Assembly (NCBI GenBank): GCA_942491345.1 | Contig: CALOAN010000019.1 | Location: 153,608 to 217,607 of the forward strand | DNA: 64,000 bases | DNA from: JAHEEL01 sp942491345 | GTDB lineage: Bacteria > Actinomycetota > Acidimicrobiia > Spongiisociales > UBA5794 | Reading direction: 5' to 3' | In this document: in pieces, positions 14,102-23,407 of the stretch | Layout: the number at the start of each line of letters is the position of its first letter | Position numbering within the stretch: the stretch's first letter is position 1 | Notes under the pieces: model-generated | The model's input: the letters and a program-made list of their open reading frames with translations, nothing else | What the model was told of the DNA's origin: nothing | The model's database searches: none | Position numbers and translations under genes: made by a program

Positions 14102-17100
14102 GTGTTGTTCAACGAGTTCCGGCCAGCACCACGGCCGCAGACACAGCTCAGTCCCACCGGGGTGGAGATCCCTGCTCCGCTACCCGCGCCGGAGCCGGAC
14201 CGCCGGCCCACCTGGCAACGGATGCTTCCGCTACTCATGGTCGGAGTCATGGTCGCGATGGTGGGGGGCATGGCGCTGATGGGTGTCCGCGCGATCACCT
14301 CGGTTCTGTTCAGCGTTCCAATGATGATGATGATGCTGATCATGCATCTGAGCACCCAGCGTGGGGGTGCGTCCGGTGGCGACATCGAGCAGGAGATCGA
14401 GCGCTACGACTTGGACCTGCGGGAGCGGCGTGCCGAAATCCACGACCAGGGCCGGGCGATGCATGATCTGCGCACCACCTGCTTCCCGCACCCGTCGGAT
14501 CTCCTGTCCCTGGTGGGAACTGAGGAAATGTGGCAGGCCGACCCGAATCCGGACATCGGCCGGGTGGTTCCCCCTGAGAGCGAACAGGATCCGGACGTCA
14601 AGCATCTGACGGCGAACCCGTTCCTGCGGGCCCGGGTGGGCATCGGTGTGGCTCCGCTGTTCCCGAAGCTGCCCAAGGCTGAGGAGATGGTGATCGAGAT
14701 GACCGAACCGGTCACCTTGGTGCGGTACCAGCGGGCAATGAACACATTGTCGGTGGTGGCCAACCTGCCGATCGACGTGCGCTTGAGCGAGTGGCCTGCT
14801 TACGCGCTGCGCGGTGACGAGGCGGCGCGCCTGGATCTGGTGCGGGCAATGGTGATGAGTCTGGCGTTCAACCACCGACCCAGTGATCTGAATATCGGTG
14901 TCATTACCGATGATCCGAAGGCATGGGAATGGATCAAGTGGTTGCCGCACCTCGAGGACATCTCGAAGGTGGAGAAGGGGACTGGCCCTCGCCTGCTGGC
15001 GTGGCGCAGCCTGGACGAGTTCGCGGTGCGCCACGCAGCTGTGATCGAGCGGATCCGTTCCGGCGGAGATGATCGGCCACCGCACTTGCTGGTGATTGTC
15101 GATACCCCTGAGCAGATGGTGGCATGGCCGGCGACGATGGCCGGCGGGATGGATGGCATGACATGGCTCGTGGTGCGCTACGGCACTGATCTGGTCTCTG
15201 AGGAGCGGTCGCGCATTCTGCTCAAGAACGGCCGCGTGTCGACGCTCGAAGACTACGACGCCGCGGCAGCCGATTCCGCGTCGGCGACCCTGGCCGAGAC
15301 GTTCGCGCGTGCGATGTATCAGCACCGCCCGAAAGGCTACGGTGCCGGAGGCGGAGTCCAGGATGAGCGGGCCGAACACATCCCGGACTTCTTCGAAGCC
15401 ATTGCGATAGGCAACATCGAAACGCACGACCTGATCAAAGTGTGGAAGTCCAACGCGTTCACCGACGAGATCAAAGTTCCGTTCGGGTACCTGCGCAAGG
15501 GCGATGAACTCACACCCGAGCTGAGCTTCCTGAACTTCTACGAGGAGAACCGCGACGGAAACGGCCCACACGGGGCGATCGCCGGCCGCACAGGATCGGG
15601 AAAGTCGTACTTCCTGCGGGCAATCGTGCTGGCGCTGCTCGCCTTGTACGGGCCCGACAAGGTGGCGCTTATCCTCGCTGACTTCAAAGGCGGTTCGACA
15701 TTCCTGGGGATGGACCCCGACCGGATTCCGCACGTGGTGGCCAACATCTCCGATCTGGAGCACACCGCAGAGCTGGTGGATCGTCTCGGCGCGGTGATCG
15801 ATGGTGAGGTTACCCGTCGCGAGGAGTTCATCACCGGTGAAAAGGGATGCAAGGACATCTTCGAATACCGCGAGCAGCAGCAGAAGCATCCCAACGATCC
15901 GCTGTGGCCTCCGGTGCCGGACCTGATTGTCGTCATCGACGAGTTCGGTGAATTCCTCAAGAAACGTCCGGGATATCTGGAACTGTTGACCCGTGTCGGC
16001 CGCGTTGGCCGTTCACTTGGCATGCACCTGGTCATGTGCAGTCAGTACATTGACCAGTCCGTGCTTGGTGATCTTCTGCAGCACTTGACGTTCCGATACT
16101 CGTTGGCGGTGAACTCGCCCCAGCATTCGAACGTGATGCTCGGCACCGACGACGCGGCTCGGATGATCAAAGGCAACCTCAAGGGCAAGATCCTGCGCAA
16201 GTTCACCACTGACCACGGCCCGGTCGAGGTCGCGGCGTTCCATCACGAGGCCGCCTATATTCGCAAGACGGTGGTCGAACGCGCCCGCTCGGGCGGCGAT
16301 TCGGATGAGGCGATCGTAGAGGCGGTCCTGCCGTTCGCGCTGTTCACCGAACGCAGCTTCACTCCAACGGTCGTCGACGGCGAAGTCGTCAACGTCAAGC
16401 AAGAGGAGACCGGCGACAGGATGAGTGACGTACTGCTGGAGAAGGTTTCTCGACTGGCGGACATGAAGGTGCTCGACTTGTGGAAGCCCTCACTGCGTGA
16501 GCCTCTGAGTCTGCCGACACTGAAACTGAGCCGTTCCTCTGTGGGGCTGAGTATCCGCATCGGCGACCTCGATGTGCCCGAGAAGCACACCCGCTTGCCA
16601 TGGTTCATGGACTTCAGCGGCGCTCTGCCGCACCAGGTTATTGCCGGTGGCGGTAAGTCGGGGCGCACCACGTTGTTGCAGACGTTGGTCATCTGTGGCT
16701 GCCTGCAGTACGGGCCGCGCCGGCTGGCGTTCATGCTCGCCGACTTCGGAACCGGCAAGCTGGGCGAGGTCAAAAACAGTCCGAACGTAGCGTCGTATGC
16801 GGCCCCCGGCAGCGCTGACGGAGTGTCGCGGATCCTGGGTGAGGCCCGGCGAGTCATCGGGCTTCGCCGTGAAGCGATGGTGGACCGTGCAGTCTCCTCG
16901 GTGGACGCCTACCTTGACTCAAAAGTCGACAACCCTGTTCCCGGTGACCCATACGGTCGGGTGATGGTGCTGATCGACGGGATCGGAGGGTTCCTCGGCG
17001 AAGACCGTTCCGAACGGGCCAAGCTGCTGCGCCCGATCCTCGACCTCGGCGCTGCTGTTGGTGTGCACCTGGTGTTCACCGCTGATTCTTCCGGCGGCGG

Positions 17101-18331
17101 CACCACCGGCAACGTGGCTCACTACTCCATCGACGTTCCCGGCGGTGTGCAATTGCCTGCGACCGATTACGCCGGCGCCAAGATGGCTCCAGAGCTGCGG
17201 ATGAATCTCAAAACCCTGATCCCGCAAGATCAGCCGGGACGGTCGGTGGATCCGTACAGCACCAAGCAGGCGCGAACGGTGGTGCCGATCAACCGCGAAA
17301 TCGAACCCGACTCGTTCGCCAGGGGCATGCCGGTGTTCGAGGTGAACGACTATGGCGCCGAGATCCGGGGCCTGTGCGACCAGTTGGCCGAGGTGTTCGC
17401 CGCCGAGCAGGTGCCTGTTGTCCGGCCCGCAGACCCGGTGATCGACTTTGAGACGATCTGGTCGGTATATGCGCCGCTGGTCCCACCGAACCGTCATCCG
17501 GTACAGACACACTTCCCCGTGGGCTCCCTGACCGACACCCTGGAACTCGCGCTCGTTCCGAACAGGTCGCAGGACCTGCTGGTGTACGGCGAGAAAGGCT
17601 GCGGCAAGACCAATATGCTGCGGATGCACATGGAGTCGGTGATGCGTCAGTTCGCGCCAAAAGACGCCGTGATCATCGTCATCGACCCGCTGCGTCAGCA
17701 ACTCGGCGAACGTGACCGCCTCTACGCGCGTGGTCACGTGCGGCCGGCGAAGTTCGGTGAGCCTCGCGCGGACGGCACAACCAATCGGATCCGTCCCCCT
17801 GGCTATGTCAGCTCGGTTGACGATCTCAAAGATGTTGCCGACATGCTGGTCCGGCTGATGGGCCAACGTCGCCCCAGCGAGGACGCAACCGCCGAGGACC
17901 TGATCAACCGGACCTACTTCACCGGTCCGGAGGTGTACGTGTACATCGACAACTTCCACGCAATCTCCGAGGGCTACATGGCCAAGACCGTGTTCGACAC
18001 TGTCGAAGTCGGCGATCAGACGGTCTCCAAGCTGCTGTCGACGGGCACTGATCTCGGCGTGCACTTCATCATCTCCGACGACGGTGGGTTCAACGACCGG
18101 GTGAAGTCGGCCGCGATGCTTGCGGCACTGCGAGAGAAAATGATGGCCCCGATCCTGCAGTTGGCCGGGCAACCGTCCTCGGGTATGCCTATCCCGCAGG
18201 CGTACCACCTCAAGCCTTCTCGGTGGCGTCCTGGCCAGGGGAGGCTCATCATCGACGCGGAAGCGTACGAGATGGTGCAGACGGCGCACATCGATGTCAA
18301 TGCGGTGGCGGCGAGGTTCGAACAGAAGTAG
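14102..18331 (+). CDS. eccC: EccC, ESX secretion ATPase with three FtsK/SpoIIIE domains
   Basis: The 1409-residue single-chain EccC has two transmembrane helices at residues 40-85 (the second carries a run of Met), then three P-loop domains. Domain 1 has Walker A GRTGSGKS (about 495) and Walker B VVIDEFGEF. Domain 2 has a degenerate loop GGGKSGRTT (about 850). Domain 3 has GEKGCGKTN (about 1162). EccC drives substrate export and recognises substrate C-termini. The protein is fused, unlike ESX-1 where EccCa and EccCb are separate. GTG 14102 follows AAGGAAGGACC. The paralogue at 53328 is strongly similar through domains 1 and 2. Confidence 0.95.
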   Translation: MLFNEFRPAPRPQTQLSPTGVEIPAPLPAPEPDRRPTWQRMLPLLMVGVMVAMVGGMALMGVRAITSVLFSVPMMMMMLIMHLSTQRGGASGGDIEQEIERYDLDLRERRAEIHDQGRAMHDLRTTCFPHPSDLLSLVGTEEMWQADPNPDIGRVVPPESEQDPDVKHLTANPFLRARVGIGVAPLFPKLPKAEEMVIEMTEPVTLVRYQRAMNTLSVVANLPIDVRLSEWPAYALRGDEAARLDLVRAMVMSLAFNHRPSDLNIGVITDDPKAWEWIKWLPHLEDISKVEKGTGPRLLAWRSLDEFAVRHAAVIERIRSGGDDRPPHLLVIVDTPEQMVAWPATMAGGMDGMTWLVVRYGTDLVSEERSRILLKNGRVSTLEDYDAAAADSASATLAETFARAMYQHRPKGYGAGGGVQDERAEHIPDFFEAIAIGNIETHDLIKVWKSNAFTDEIKVPFGYLRKGDELTPELSFLNFYEENRDGNGPHGAIAGRTGSGKSYFLRAIVLALLALYGPDKVALILADFKGGSTFLGMDPDRIPHVVANISDLEHTAELVDRLGAVIDGEVTRREEFITGEKGCKDIFEYREQQQKHPNDPLWPPVPDLIVVIDEFGEFLKKRPGYLELLTRVGRVGRSLGMHLVMCSQYIDQSVLGDLLQHLTFRYSLAVNSPQHSNVMLGTDDAARMIKGNLKGKILRKFTTDHGPVEVAAFHHEAAYIRKTVVERARSGGDSDEAIVEAVLPFALFTERSFTPTVVDGEVVNVKQEETGDRMSDVLLEKVSRLADMKVLDLWKPSLREPLSLPTLKLSRSSVGLSIRIGDLDVPEKHTRLPWFMDFSGALPHQVIAGGGKSGRTTLLQTLVICGCLQYGPRRLAFMLADFGTGKLGEVKNSPNVASYAAPGSADGVSRILGEARRVIGLRREAMVDRAVSSVDAYLDSKVDNPVPGDPYGRVMVLIDGIGGFLGEDRSERAKLLRPILDLGAAVGVHLVFTADSSGGGTTGNVAHYSIDVPGGVQLPATDYAGAKMAPELRMNLKTLIPQDQPGRSVDPYSTKQARTVVPINREIEPDSFARGMPVFEVNDYGAEIRGLCDQLAEVFAAEQVPVVRPADPVIDFETIWSVYAPLVPPNRHPVQTHFPVGSLTDTLELALVPNRSQDLLVYGEKGCGKTNMLRMHMESVMRQFAPKDAVIIVIDPLRQQLGERDRLYARGHVRPAKFGEPRADGTTNRIRPPGYVSSVDDLKDVADMLVRLMGQRRPSEDATAEDLINRTYFTGPEVYVYIDNFHAISEGYMAKTVFDTVEVGDQTVSKLLSTGTDLGVHFIISDDGGFNDRVKSAAMLAALREKMMAPILQLAGQPSSGMPIPQAYHLKPSRWRPGQGRLIIDAEAYEMVQTAHIDVNAVAARFEQK

Positions 18332-18332
18332 G

Positions 18333-18385
18333 GCATACGACAACGCCCCGGTTCCGGTGGTCTGGGCCGGGGCGTTGTCGTATGC
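18333..18385. terminator. Bidirectional terminator hairpin after eccC
   Basis: Perfect 19-bp inverted repeat (GCATACGACAACGCCCCGG and complement) with a 15-base loop starting two bases after the eccC stop and ending five bases before the stop of the convergent lipoprotein gene. Confidence 0.85.
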
Positions 18386-18389
18386 GGGA

Positions 18390-19103
18390 TCAGTGTGTGT
18401 CGCGGATCTGCAGAGTCAGCGCTCCGCCCCTAGCGGTGATGATCAGCTGTACCAGCGCATTGCCGGCGTCAGGGTCTAGCCACAGTGTCACGGGCACGGA
18501 TGCCAGGTTGTGCAGGTTGTCGCGGGGGAGTACGGCCTCCGCGGCGGCGACGGGAAGCTCACCGTGGAGTTTCACCGTGCCGGCGACCTGTCCACCGTTA
18601 ACCGGTTGTGTACCTTCGAACGACACCGGTGAGATTGTCTCGATCATCGACGCCAAGCCCAGCTGTGGGTCCAAAAGCAGTGTCGGGTCGAAGTTTCCGC
18701 GTGCTGGGCCGACAGTGAAAGGTTCTCCGTCCGCGGAGTCGAGAAACAGCTCGCCGTCTCGGACGTGGAAGTTCGTTTGCTGCCGTTCGCCGTTGATCAT
18801 GAGGTTGGCGTTGCCGTCCGCGGCGGCCGGGTCGGTGCTCACCTGCGCCGCGTAGGACGATGCAATCAGATTCTCCATGCCGGTGGTGGCCACCATGACG
18901 GTTGCCGCGGTTGTGGTACGCAGTCTTATAGCTGCATCGGCCACCGCTGCGGTCGGGTCAGAGGGAAGGTCCAGTGCTGCGGTGACTGTCTCCACGACCG
19001 GGGGCGAGCCTGTCGGTGGTGGAGCCGCAGTAGTCGAACAACCACTGGCCAATAGCACGGCGGCCAAGGCGGTGACCATGGCAGAGACGGTGGGGGAGGG
19101 CAT
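18390..19103 (-). CDS. LppX/LprAFG-family lipoprotein
   Basis: The 237-residue product starts with a signal peptide and lipobox LASGC (Cys at about residue 22). The mature part has the features of the mycobacterial LppX/LprG fold: alternating strands, DGELFLDSADGEPF, and a region near FDPTLLLDPQLGLASM as in lipid-carrier relatives. Those proteins carry lipids across the periplasm. It ends next to the eccC terminator and is convergent with the ESX operon. Confidence 0.75.
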   Translation of the reverse strand: MPSPTVSAMVTALAAVLLASGCSTTAAPPPTGSPPVVETVTAALDLPSDPTAAVADAAIRLRTTTAATVMVATTGMENLIASSYAAQVSTDPAAADGNANLMINGERQQTNFHVRDGELFLDSADGEPFTVGPARGNFDPTLLLDPQLGLASMIETISPVSFEGTQPVNGGQVAGTVKLHGELPVAAAEAVLPRDNLHNLASVPVTLWLDPDAGNALVQLIITARGGALTLQIRDTH

Positions 19104-19157
19104 GTCCGGGGACGGTAAAGGCCTCGGCTTCGATGTCTGGCCGGTGGCGCGGCGAGT

Positions 19158-19937
19158 TCAGCAATACCCTCGGAACCGCATCATCACCGACTTCTCGGCG
19201 GCGGTCACAGTGAGCCGGTACTTATTCTTCACCTGCACCTGTCGCTTGACGTACGTGCACTGGAACGACGGGTTCGGCGGCAACCACTGATCGGCCGAAG
19301 CCGCGCCCTTGGACTGGTTGGCCGATCCGTCGGAGGCCATCAGATTCAAGGGGTCGTTCGCGATCTGCTTACGCCGCGCCGGCGGCCACGCTTCCGCCCC
19401 CGACACCCAGGCGTTAGCCAATGCGACCAGATGATCGATCTGTACCAGTGCAGAGGTGTCCCGGCCGCGGGTGAAAGTAATCACGGTGCCTGTGTACGGG
19501 TCTGCCAGCGTGCCAGAGAGCACTTTGCAGCCGTCGCGGGTCAGGGCTCCGGTCATATCCCGAGCCAGGATGTCGTCGCGGGTGTTGCATCCGTTATGTC
19601 CGTATTCGACGTCCACGTCATCGGTCCACGCCGCACCGAAGCGGTCTCGGGCGTACCCCCGCATAGGCCCCGACTTGGCTACCGTCAGAGTGGACGGGTC
19701 GTCGCTCGGGGCGCCGGTCCCTCCGATTCCGTTCGGCGAGGATTGAGCCGGGTTGATCCGTTCGGTTGCCCAGTTGATGGCGGTGTCGGCATAGGCGCGT
19801 ACGCCGTTCGGACCGATGCGGACAATGACAGCGATCACCGCGATGACGGCGGCGATCACCAACACTGTCCGTGCGAGTTCGCCCGAATCGCCGAGCACGC
19901 CACCTTTTTTGGACTTCTTCGAGTCTCTGTCAACCAC
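19158..19937 (-). CDS. Membrane-anchored DUF1524/HNH nuclease
   Basis: A 259-residue product with one N-terminal transmembrane helix (residues 22-42, ARTVLVIAAVIAVIAVIVR) and no cleavage site, so the C-terminal domain should face outside. IDHLVALANAWVSGAEAW (about residue 165), then NDPLNLMASDGSANQSKG and QWLPPN, match the DUF1524 (GmrSD C-terminal, HNH-like) family in which His and Asn/Lys residues bind metal. Extracellular mycobacterial members are predicted nucleases. Export to the outside suggests a role in taking up or degrading external DNA, which is inference. Confidence 0.8.
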   Translation of the reverse strand: MVDRDSKKSKKGGVLGDSGELARTVLVIAAVIAVIAVIVRIGPNGVRAYADTAINWATERINPAQSSPNGIGGTGAPSDDPSTLTVAKSGPMRGYARDRFGAAWTDDVDVEYGHNGCNTRDDILARDMTGALTRDGCKVLSGTLADPYTGTVITFTRGRDTSALVQIDHLVALANAWVSGAEAWPPARRKQIANDPLNLMASDGSANQSKGAASADQWLPPNPSFQCTYVKRQVQVKNKYRLTVTAAEKSVMMRFRGYC

Positions 19938-20464
19938 GATCGCAGACTGTCGCCGTAGTCGCGCGACTGCGGCGACTACGGCGCGACTTGCGGGGACTGT
20001 CGCCGCCGCGGTGGGCGCGTCCTGAAGGCAGGCGGTGCGTCATTCAATACCGTGTCATGTCCCGTGGTTGCCTTGCGGCCAGCTGACTGGCACGGAGTCA
20101 CAGTCAACGGTCACGGGGTTGTTGGAAGTGCTACGGCGCGGTGGTTGTAGCGCTGCGCGTAGTTCTGTGGGAATGTACGGTCCTGTCGAAACGCAACGCT
20201 AACAAGCAGCTCAGAAAGGTGAACCGGGCTGCTTATCGGCCGACGTGTCCCCGCTCGTGGCGATCGTTGTAGTGGCGCGTGTGGAGATGTCTGTAGCGGG
20301 GCGTCAGGCGCCGACGCTGGGTCAGGTGGACCCCACCGCGCCGTAGACGGTCGAACGCAAGCGTTGGGACCAATGTTGTGCCCGCAGCCCGGCACCCACA
20401 CCGCCGATGCTGCCCGTCGCGGGATTCACCGCGGCGGGAGCCAAGGAATCAGAAGGTGGAACGC
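19938..20464. other. Divergent intergenic region with an inverted repeat
   Basis: It separates the minus-strand DUF1524 gene from the plus-strand gene run at 20.5 kb. A 12-bp inverted repeat (CGCCGTAGTCGC at 19951-19962 and complement at 19972-19983) lies 13 bases upstream of the DUF1524 start. No gene was recognised. With its length and hairpins it is a candidate for regulatory or origin function. Confidence 0.4.
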
Positions 20465-21250
20465 ATGCCCGTCATCATCGACAACGAATCGTTCGTCAAG
20501 GGACTGTCTGCGGCCAAAGTGATGGCCTATTCGGGAAACGACGACCCAACCCACGCCGCGGTCGTGCTGGGCTCGAGCCGGGTGGAGGCTGGTGACAGCG
20601 GAACTCAGAACAGCCTCGCCTTCATCGCCTCAGACGGTGTCAGTCCTGGGCAGGCGATCTTCGAGTGCGACGGCGATCTGAAGTTGGTGAAGTTTTCGGT
20701 CGACCAGGCGTCACAACTGTTGTCGGCGGCCAAGGGTGCGGCAGCGGCGGTCAAGAAGCTCGACAAGGAAGCCGACTGCTCCGTCGAACTCTCGGTGGTC
20801 GACAACGGCGCAACACTGCTGATGCGCACGCTTACCGACGGCGACCCGGGCGAGGCCGATTCGCGCCACTACATCCCATTGCAGGACGCCGAGGACTTCC
20901 CGATCCGATCGACGATCAGCCGACTCAATGCTCGCGGTGCCAAAGAGATTCTCGGCACGCGAGGAACGGGTGACGAACAGACACTCGCGCCGCTGGGCGC
21001 CGGCAACGTGCAATCGTTCACCGCTGATGCCATTAAGAAGATGAGCGCGATCACCGCAGTGTTCAAAGAACCTGTCGAGCTCTACACGCGGGAACACCCA
21101 GCTTCGATCGTGACTATCACGTGCGCAGGGGTGTTCCGTGCGGTACTGGCTGCACATGCCTATTCACCCGACCTGGACGTCGATGACCCGGAAGTGCCGG
21201 TAGCGATAGGTCTGATCGACGACGACAACGCCGAAGCTGACGCAGCGTGA
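20465..21250 (+). CDS. Hypothetical protein, possibly sliding-clamp-like
   Basis: A 261-residue soluble acidic product. Its alternating strands and segments such as SVDQASQLLSAAKGAAAAVK, then ITCAGVFRAVLAAHAY near the end, are compatible with a DnaN-type clamp fold, and the element encodes its own PolA-type polymerase. I cannot show homology by eye, so this is a suggestion only. ATG 20465 follows AAGGTGGA. It starts a plus-strand chain of overlapping genes reaching the macrodomain gene. Confidence 0.5.
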   Translation: MPVIIDNESFVKGLSAAKVMAYSGNDDPTHAAVVLGSSRVEAGDSGTQNSLAFIASDGVSPGQAIFECDGDLKLVKFSVDQASQLLSAAKGAAAAVKKLDKEADCSVELSVVDNGATLLMRTLTDGDPGEADSRHYIPLQDAEDFPIRSTISRLNARGAKEILGTRGTGDEQTLAPLGAGNVQSFTADAIKKMSAITAVFKEPVELYTREHPASIVTITCAGVFRAVLAAHAYSPDLDVDDPEVPVAIGLIDDDNAEADAA

Positions 21251-21459
21251 CCACATGCCCTGACAAGGACTTCGACGCACTAGGCATCCCCAGCATCGAA
21301 TGCCACGAGCAGGCGACGCTGCAGGTCATGTTCGGCTACGGCCGCGGTGTGGTCACCGTGTGTCGGCGCCATGCCGAAAGGCGCGTCGCGCACGCGCAGC
21401 GACGGGCACGTGACGATGCCCGCGGAGCAAGTCCCGACAGCCGAATCCTAAACGCGTAG
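21247..21459 (+). CDS. Small Cys/His-rich protein
   Basis: A 70-residue product. Cys and His residues in a C-x14-CH...CRRH arrangement suggest one zinc site, followed by a basic Arg-rich tail that could bind nucleic acid. GTG 21247 overlaps the preceding stop by four bases (GTGA). Confidence 0.6.
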   Translation: MTTCPDKDFDALGIPSIECHEQATLQVMFGYGRGVVTVCRRHAERRVAHAQRRARDDARGASPDSRILNA

Positions 21460-21469
21460 AGGAATTTCC

Positions 21470-21760
21470 GTGAGTCTTTCAGAACTGCAATTCGCACTGG
21501 ACCAGCTCGGCGTCGCTTGCTGGTTCAACCAGCTGCCGGCACACGTGCGGCACTGGGAGGACCGGCAGGAGCAAGAAGCGATCTTGATCCGGGCGCGGGA
21601 ATTCGCGGTCATGTGCGGTGCCACTGCAGAACAGATCACCGATTGCGAACAGTACGGGTCCCGCCTGGCGATAAAAGACAAGGCTCCACTGACGTTGGCA
21701 GGGCGATCGTGGGACCAGTTCTCCGCAGGGCTGCGCGACTCGCGCAGCGACTGTGGCTGA
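21470..21760 (+). CDS. Small hypothetical helical protein
   Basis: A 96-residue soluble protein, mostly helical, with a Trp-rich N-terminal third (ACWFNQLPAHVRHWEDRQEQ). Start GTG 21470 follows GAGGAA. It continues the chain of closely spaced genes. Confidence 0.6.
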   Translation: MSLSELQFALDQLGVACWFNQLPAHVRHWEDRQEQEAILIRAREFAVMCGATAEQITDCEQYGSRLAIKDKAPLTLAGRSWDQFSAGLRDSRSDCG

Positions 21761-21842
21761 CCGGATCGCTGACGATGTCTGCCATGCATGGCGGCCTCGC
21801 AGCCAGATATTGCATCGGTGGCTACGTGGGCGACAGCGATGA
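21753..21842 (+). CDS. 29-residue micro-protein in the overlapping chain
   Basis: GTG 21753 overlaps the previous gene by eight bases and its TGA overlaps the next ATG (ATGA). The product is basic (Arg/Trp-rich C-terminus). The exact nesting on both sides supports translation, though the peptide may serve only to couple ribosomes. Confidence 0.4.
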   Translation: MADRIADDVCHAWRPRSQILHRWLRGRQR

Positions 21843-21943
21843 ACAGCAGCGATGCAGCGGAGAGTGCTGACGTTGCGCCGCAATTCATCTCGACCTGTCA
21901 CGTCCCCCTGAACCACCAACCCAGTGAAAGAGAAACCATATGA
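21839..21943 (+). CDS. 34-residue micro-protein in the overlapping chain
   Basis: ATG 21839 overlaps the previous stop, and its TGA overlaps the macrodomain ATG (ATGA at 21940). The product begins MNSSDAAESADVAPQF. Function unknown. A coupling role is possible. Confidence 0.4.
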   Translation: MNSSDAAESADVAPQFISTCHVPLNHQPSERETI

Positions 21944-22386
21944 GCTTCACAATCGAGACCGGCGACCTTTTCGCGCACCCGTCTCAGGCGATCGCGCACG
22001 GCGTCAATTGCATCGGAGTCGCCGGCGCCGGTGTCGCAGCAATCATGAAACAGCGCCACCCGAACGCGATTCACCAATACGAGGTGCTTGCACGCCGAGG
22101 TGAGCTTCCAGTTGGCGGGGCGATGATATGCCCTCAAGGGCCGGGAGATATGACGATCATCCACTGCGCCAGTCAGTATGAGCCGGGCCCCGACGCCCGA
22201 CCCGAATGGCTACGCTCGTCGCTGACCGTTGGGCTCGAACTCGCAGTCGCGCACGGGATCGCGTCCGTGGCGCTGCCGCTCATCGGCGGAGGCATTGGTG
22301 GTCTTGATCCGAAAGAGGCCGAACGGATCATTCGCGAAGTCGCCGAGTCTTCCTCGGTAGCGGTCACGCTCGTGCTGCTCGGGTAG
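21940..22386 (+). CDS. Macrodomain protein (ADP-ribose binding/hydrolysis)
   Basis: The 148-residue product is a single macrodomain. It starts with IETGDLFAHPSQAIAHGVNC, then GVAGAGVAAIMKQRHP (the catalytic loop region, residues 26-41), and has SVALPLIGGGIGGLD (about 108) as the phosphate loop. The VNCIG..GAG pattern is closest to the Poa1/DarG branch, which removes ADP-ribose from DNA or from ADP-ribose 1''-phosphate. I see no DarT-like toxin beside it. Possible jobs are defence against ADP-ribosylating toxins or clean-up after tRNA repair. Confidence 0.88.
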   Translation: MSFTIETGDLFAHPSQAIAHGVNCIGVAGAGVAAIMKQRHPNAIHQYEVLARRGELPVGGAMICPQGPGDMTIIHCASQYEPGPDARPEWLRSSLTVGLELAVAHGIASVALPLIGGGIGGLDPKEAERIIREVAESSSVAVTLVLLG

Positions 22387-22585
22387 AACCTGATTCGGCG
22401 CCACAGATATGCCGGGACACGCCGTCGGACATGCATATTTCGTTACACGATGCTTTGTTGGATGCCGGTGCAACGATTGAGGTAATCCGGTGCGGGAACA
22501 TCCACAGGCCGGAGTGCCGGGGAAGTATTCCGGCTACGTTCTCGCGCCGGATTGCCGCAACAGAAACTAAACGAGAGGTTCCGCC

Positions 22586-23257
22586 ATGACTGTCCCTATC
22601 GCTCAGGCCCCCGTGGCCGCTGCTCCGCCGGTCGCTCAGGCACCGGTTGCTGCCGCTCCGGTTGCTGCCGCGCCTGTGGCCGCTGCTCCGGTCGCTCAGG
22701 CTCCGGTGGCCGCCGCTCCGGTCGCTCAGGCTCCGGTGGCCGCCGCACCAGTTGCTCAGGCGCCCGTTGCTGCCGCTCCGGCTCCGGCTCCGGCCGCCGC
22801 TCCCGCCGCCACCTACGGAGGCATCACGGCGGCCCCGGCGATCGGTTCGATTCCCACCGGCGGCGGCGGTGGTATCGGCGACGAGCACTTCAACAAGCCG
22901 ATCCTGTTCCGCCTGCTGTCGGTGAGCCCGCGCTACAGCAAGTACGAAAAGGCCGAGGTTTCGACACCCACCGTCGACTACATCGTGCTCGATCCGGCCA
23001 CCGGTGCCTTCACCGAGATCAAGAATGCGGTGATGATGCAGAAGCACATCCGGAACGAGCTGGTGGCATGTTTCCAGCGCGGAATGACCGCGGTGACCGC
23101 CGTGGCCATCAAGGTGCCGACGCAGAACGACGAACCGGCCAAGGTGCTGCGCGCGTTCGACGACCAGAACACGGGCTACGGCGCCGAACTGGCCACGCAG
23201 TATTTGCGTGAGGCCGCGATCAGCCAGTTCAACTGGTGGACCGCCACCGCCGCCTGA
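22586..23257 (+). CDS. Hypothetical protein with Ala/Pro repeat N-terminus
   Basis: A 223-residue product. Residues 1-70 are made of APVAAAPVAQ-type repeats coded by near-identical DNA units, a flexible linker. The C-terminal 150 residues form a conserved-looking domain (FNKPILFRLLSVSPRYSKYE, then NELVACFQRGMTAVTAVAIK) ending FNWWTATAA. No family recognised. ATG follows AGAGGTTCC. The protein at 37632 has a comparable Pro/Ala-rich region. Confidence 0.7.
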   Translation: MTVPIAQAPVAAAPPVAQAPVAAAPVAAAPVAAAPVAQAPVAAAPVAQAPVAAAPVAQAPVAAAPAPAPAAAPAATYGGITAAPAIGSIPTGGGGGIGDEHFNKPILFRLLSVSPRYSKYEKAEVSTPTVDYIVLDPATGAFTEIKNAVMMQKHIRNELVACFQRGMTAVTAVAIKVPTQNDEPAKVLRAFDDQNTGYGAELATQYLREAAISQFNWWTATAA

Positions 23258-23267
23258 CCCACGATCA

Positions 23268-23306
23268 ACACACGGCCCGTGCCTCCACCGGTGCGGGTCG
23301 TGTGTT
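23268..23306 (+). terminator. Terminator hairpin
   Basis: 13-bp stem (AACACACGGCCCG against CGGGTCGTGTGTT, one wobble) starting ten bases after the stop of the preceding gene, followed by a short T-containing tract. Confidence 0.7.
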
Positions 23307-23407
23307 GTTCTCACCGGCACTTGCGTAGACGCGTTGCGCGGAGTGATGCGGCGGCAACATAGCTAGCATCACCGCCGACATACCTGCAAGGGAAAGGCAG
23401 AGTCTTC

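Noticed and set aside
14231..15889. 552-residue frame antisense to eccC
   Set aside because: Shadow of eccC on the other strand. The composition is typical of antisense reading of high-GC DNA (rich in Arg, His, Leu).
16919..18343. 474-residue frame antisense to eccC
   Set aside because: Same reason. The eccC frame has all family motifs, and the antisense frame has none.
21940..22386. Macrodomain considered as DarG of a DarTG toxin-antitoxin pair
   Set aside because: No DarT-like ADP-ribosyltransferase lies upstream. The neighbours are micro-proteins, so I only record macrodomain function.
22600..22800. Regular repeat units considered as a CRISPR array
   Set aside because: Units of the Ala/Pro repeat are short, contiguous and in frame with a protein. 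There are no spacers. No CRISPR array or cas gene was seen anywhere.
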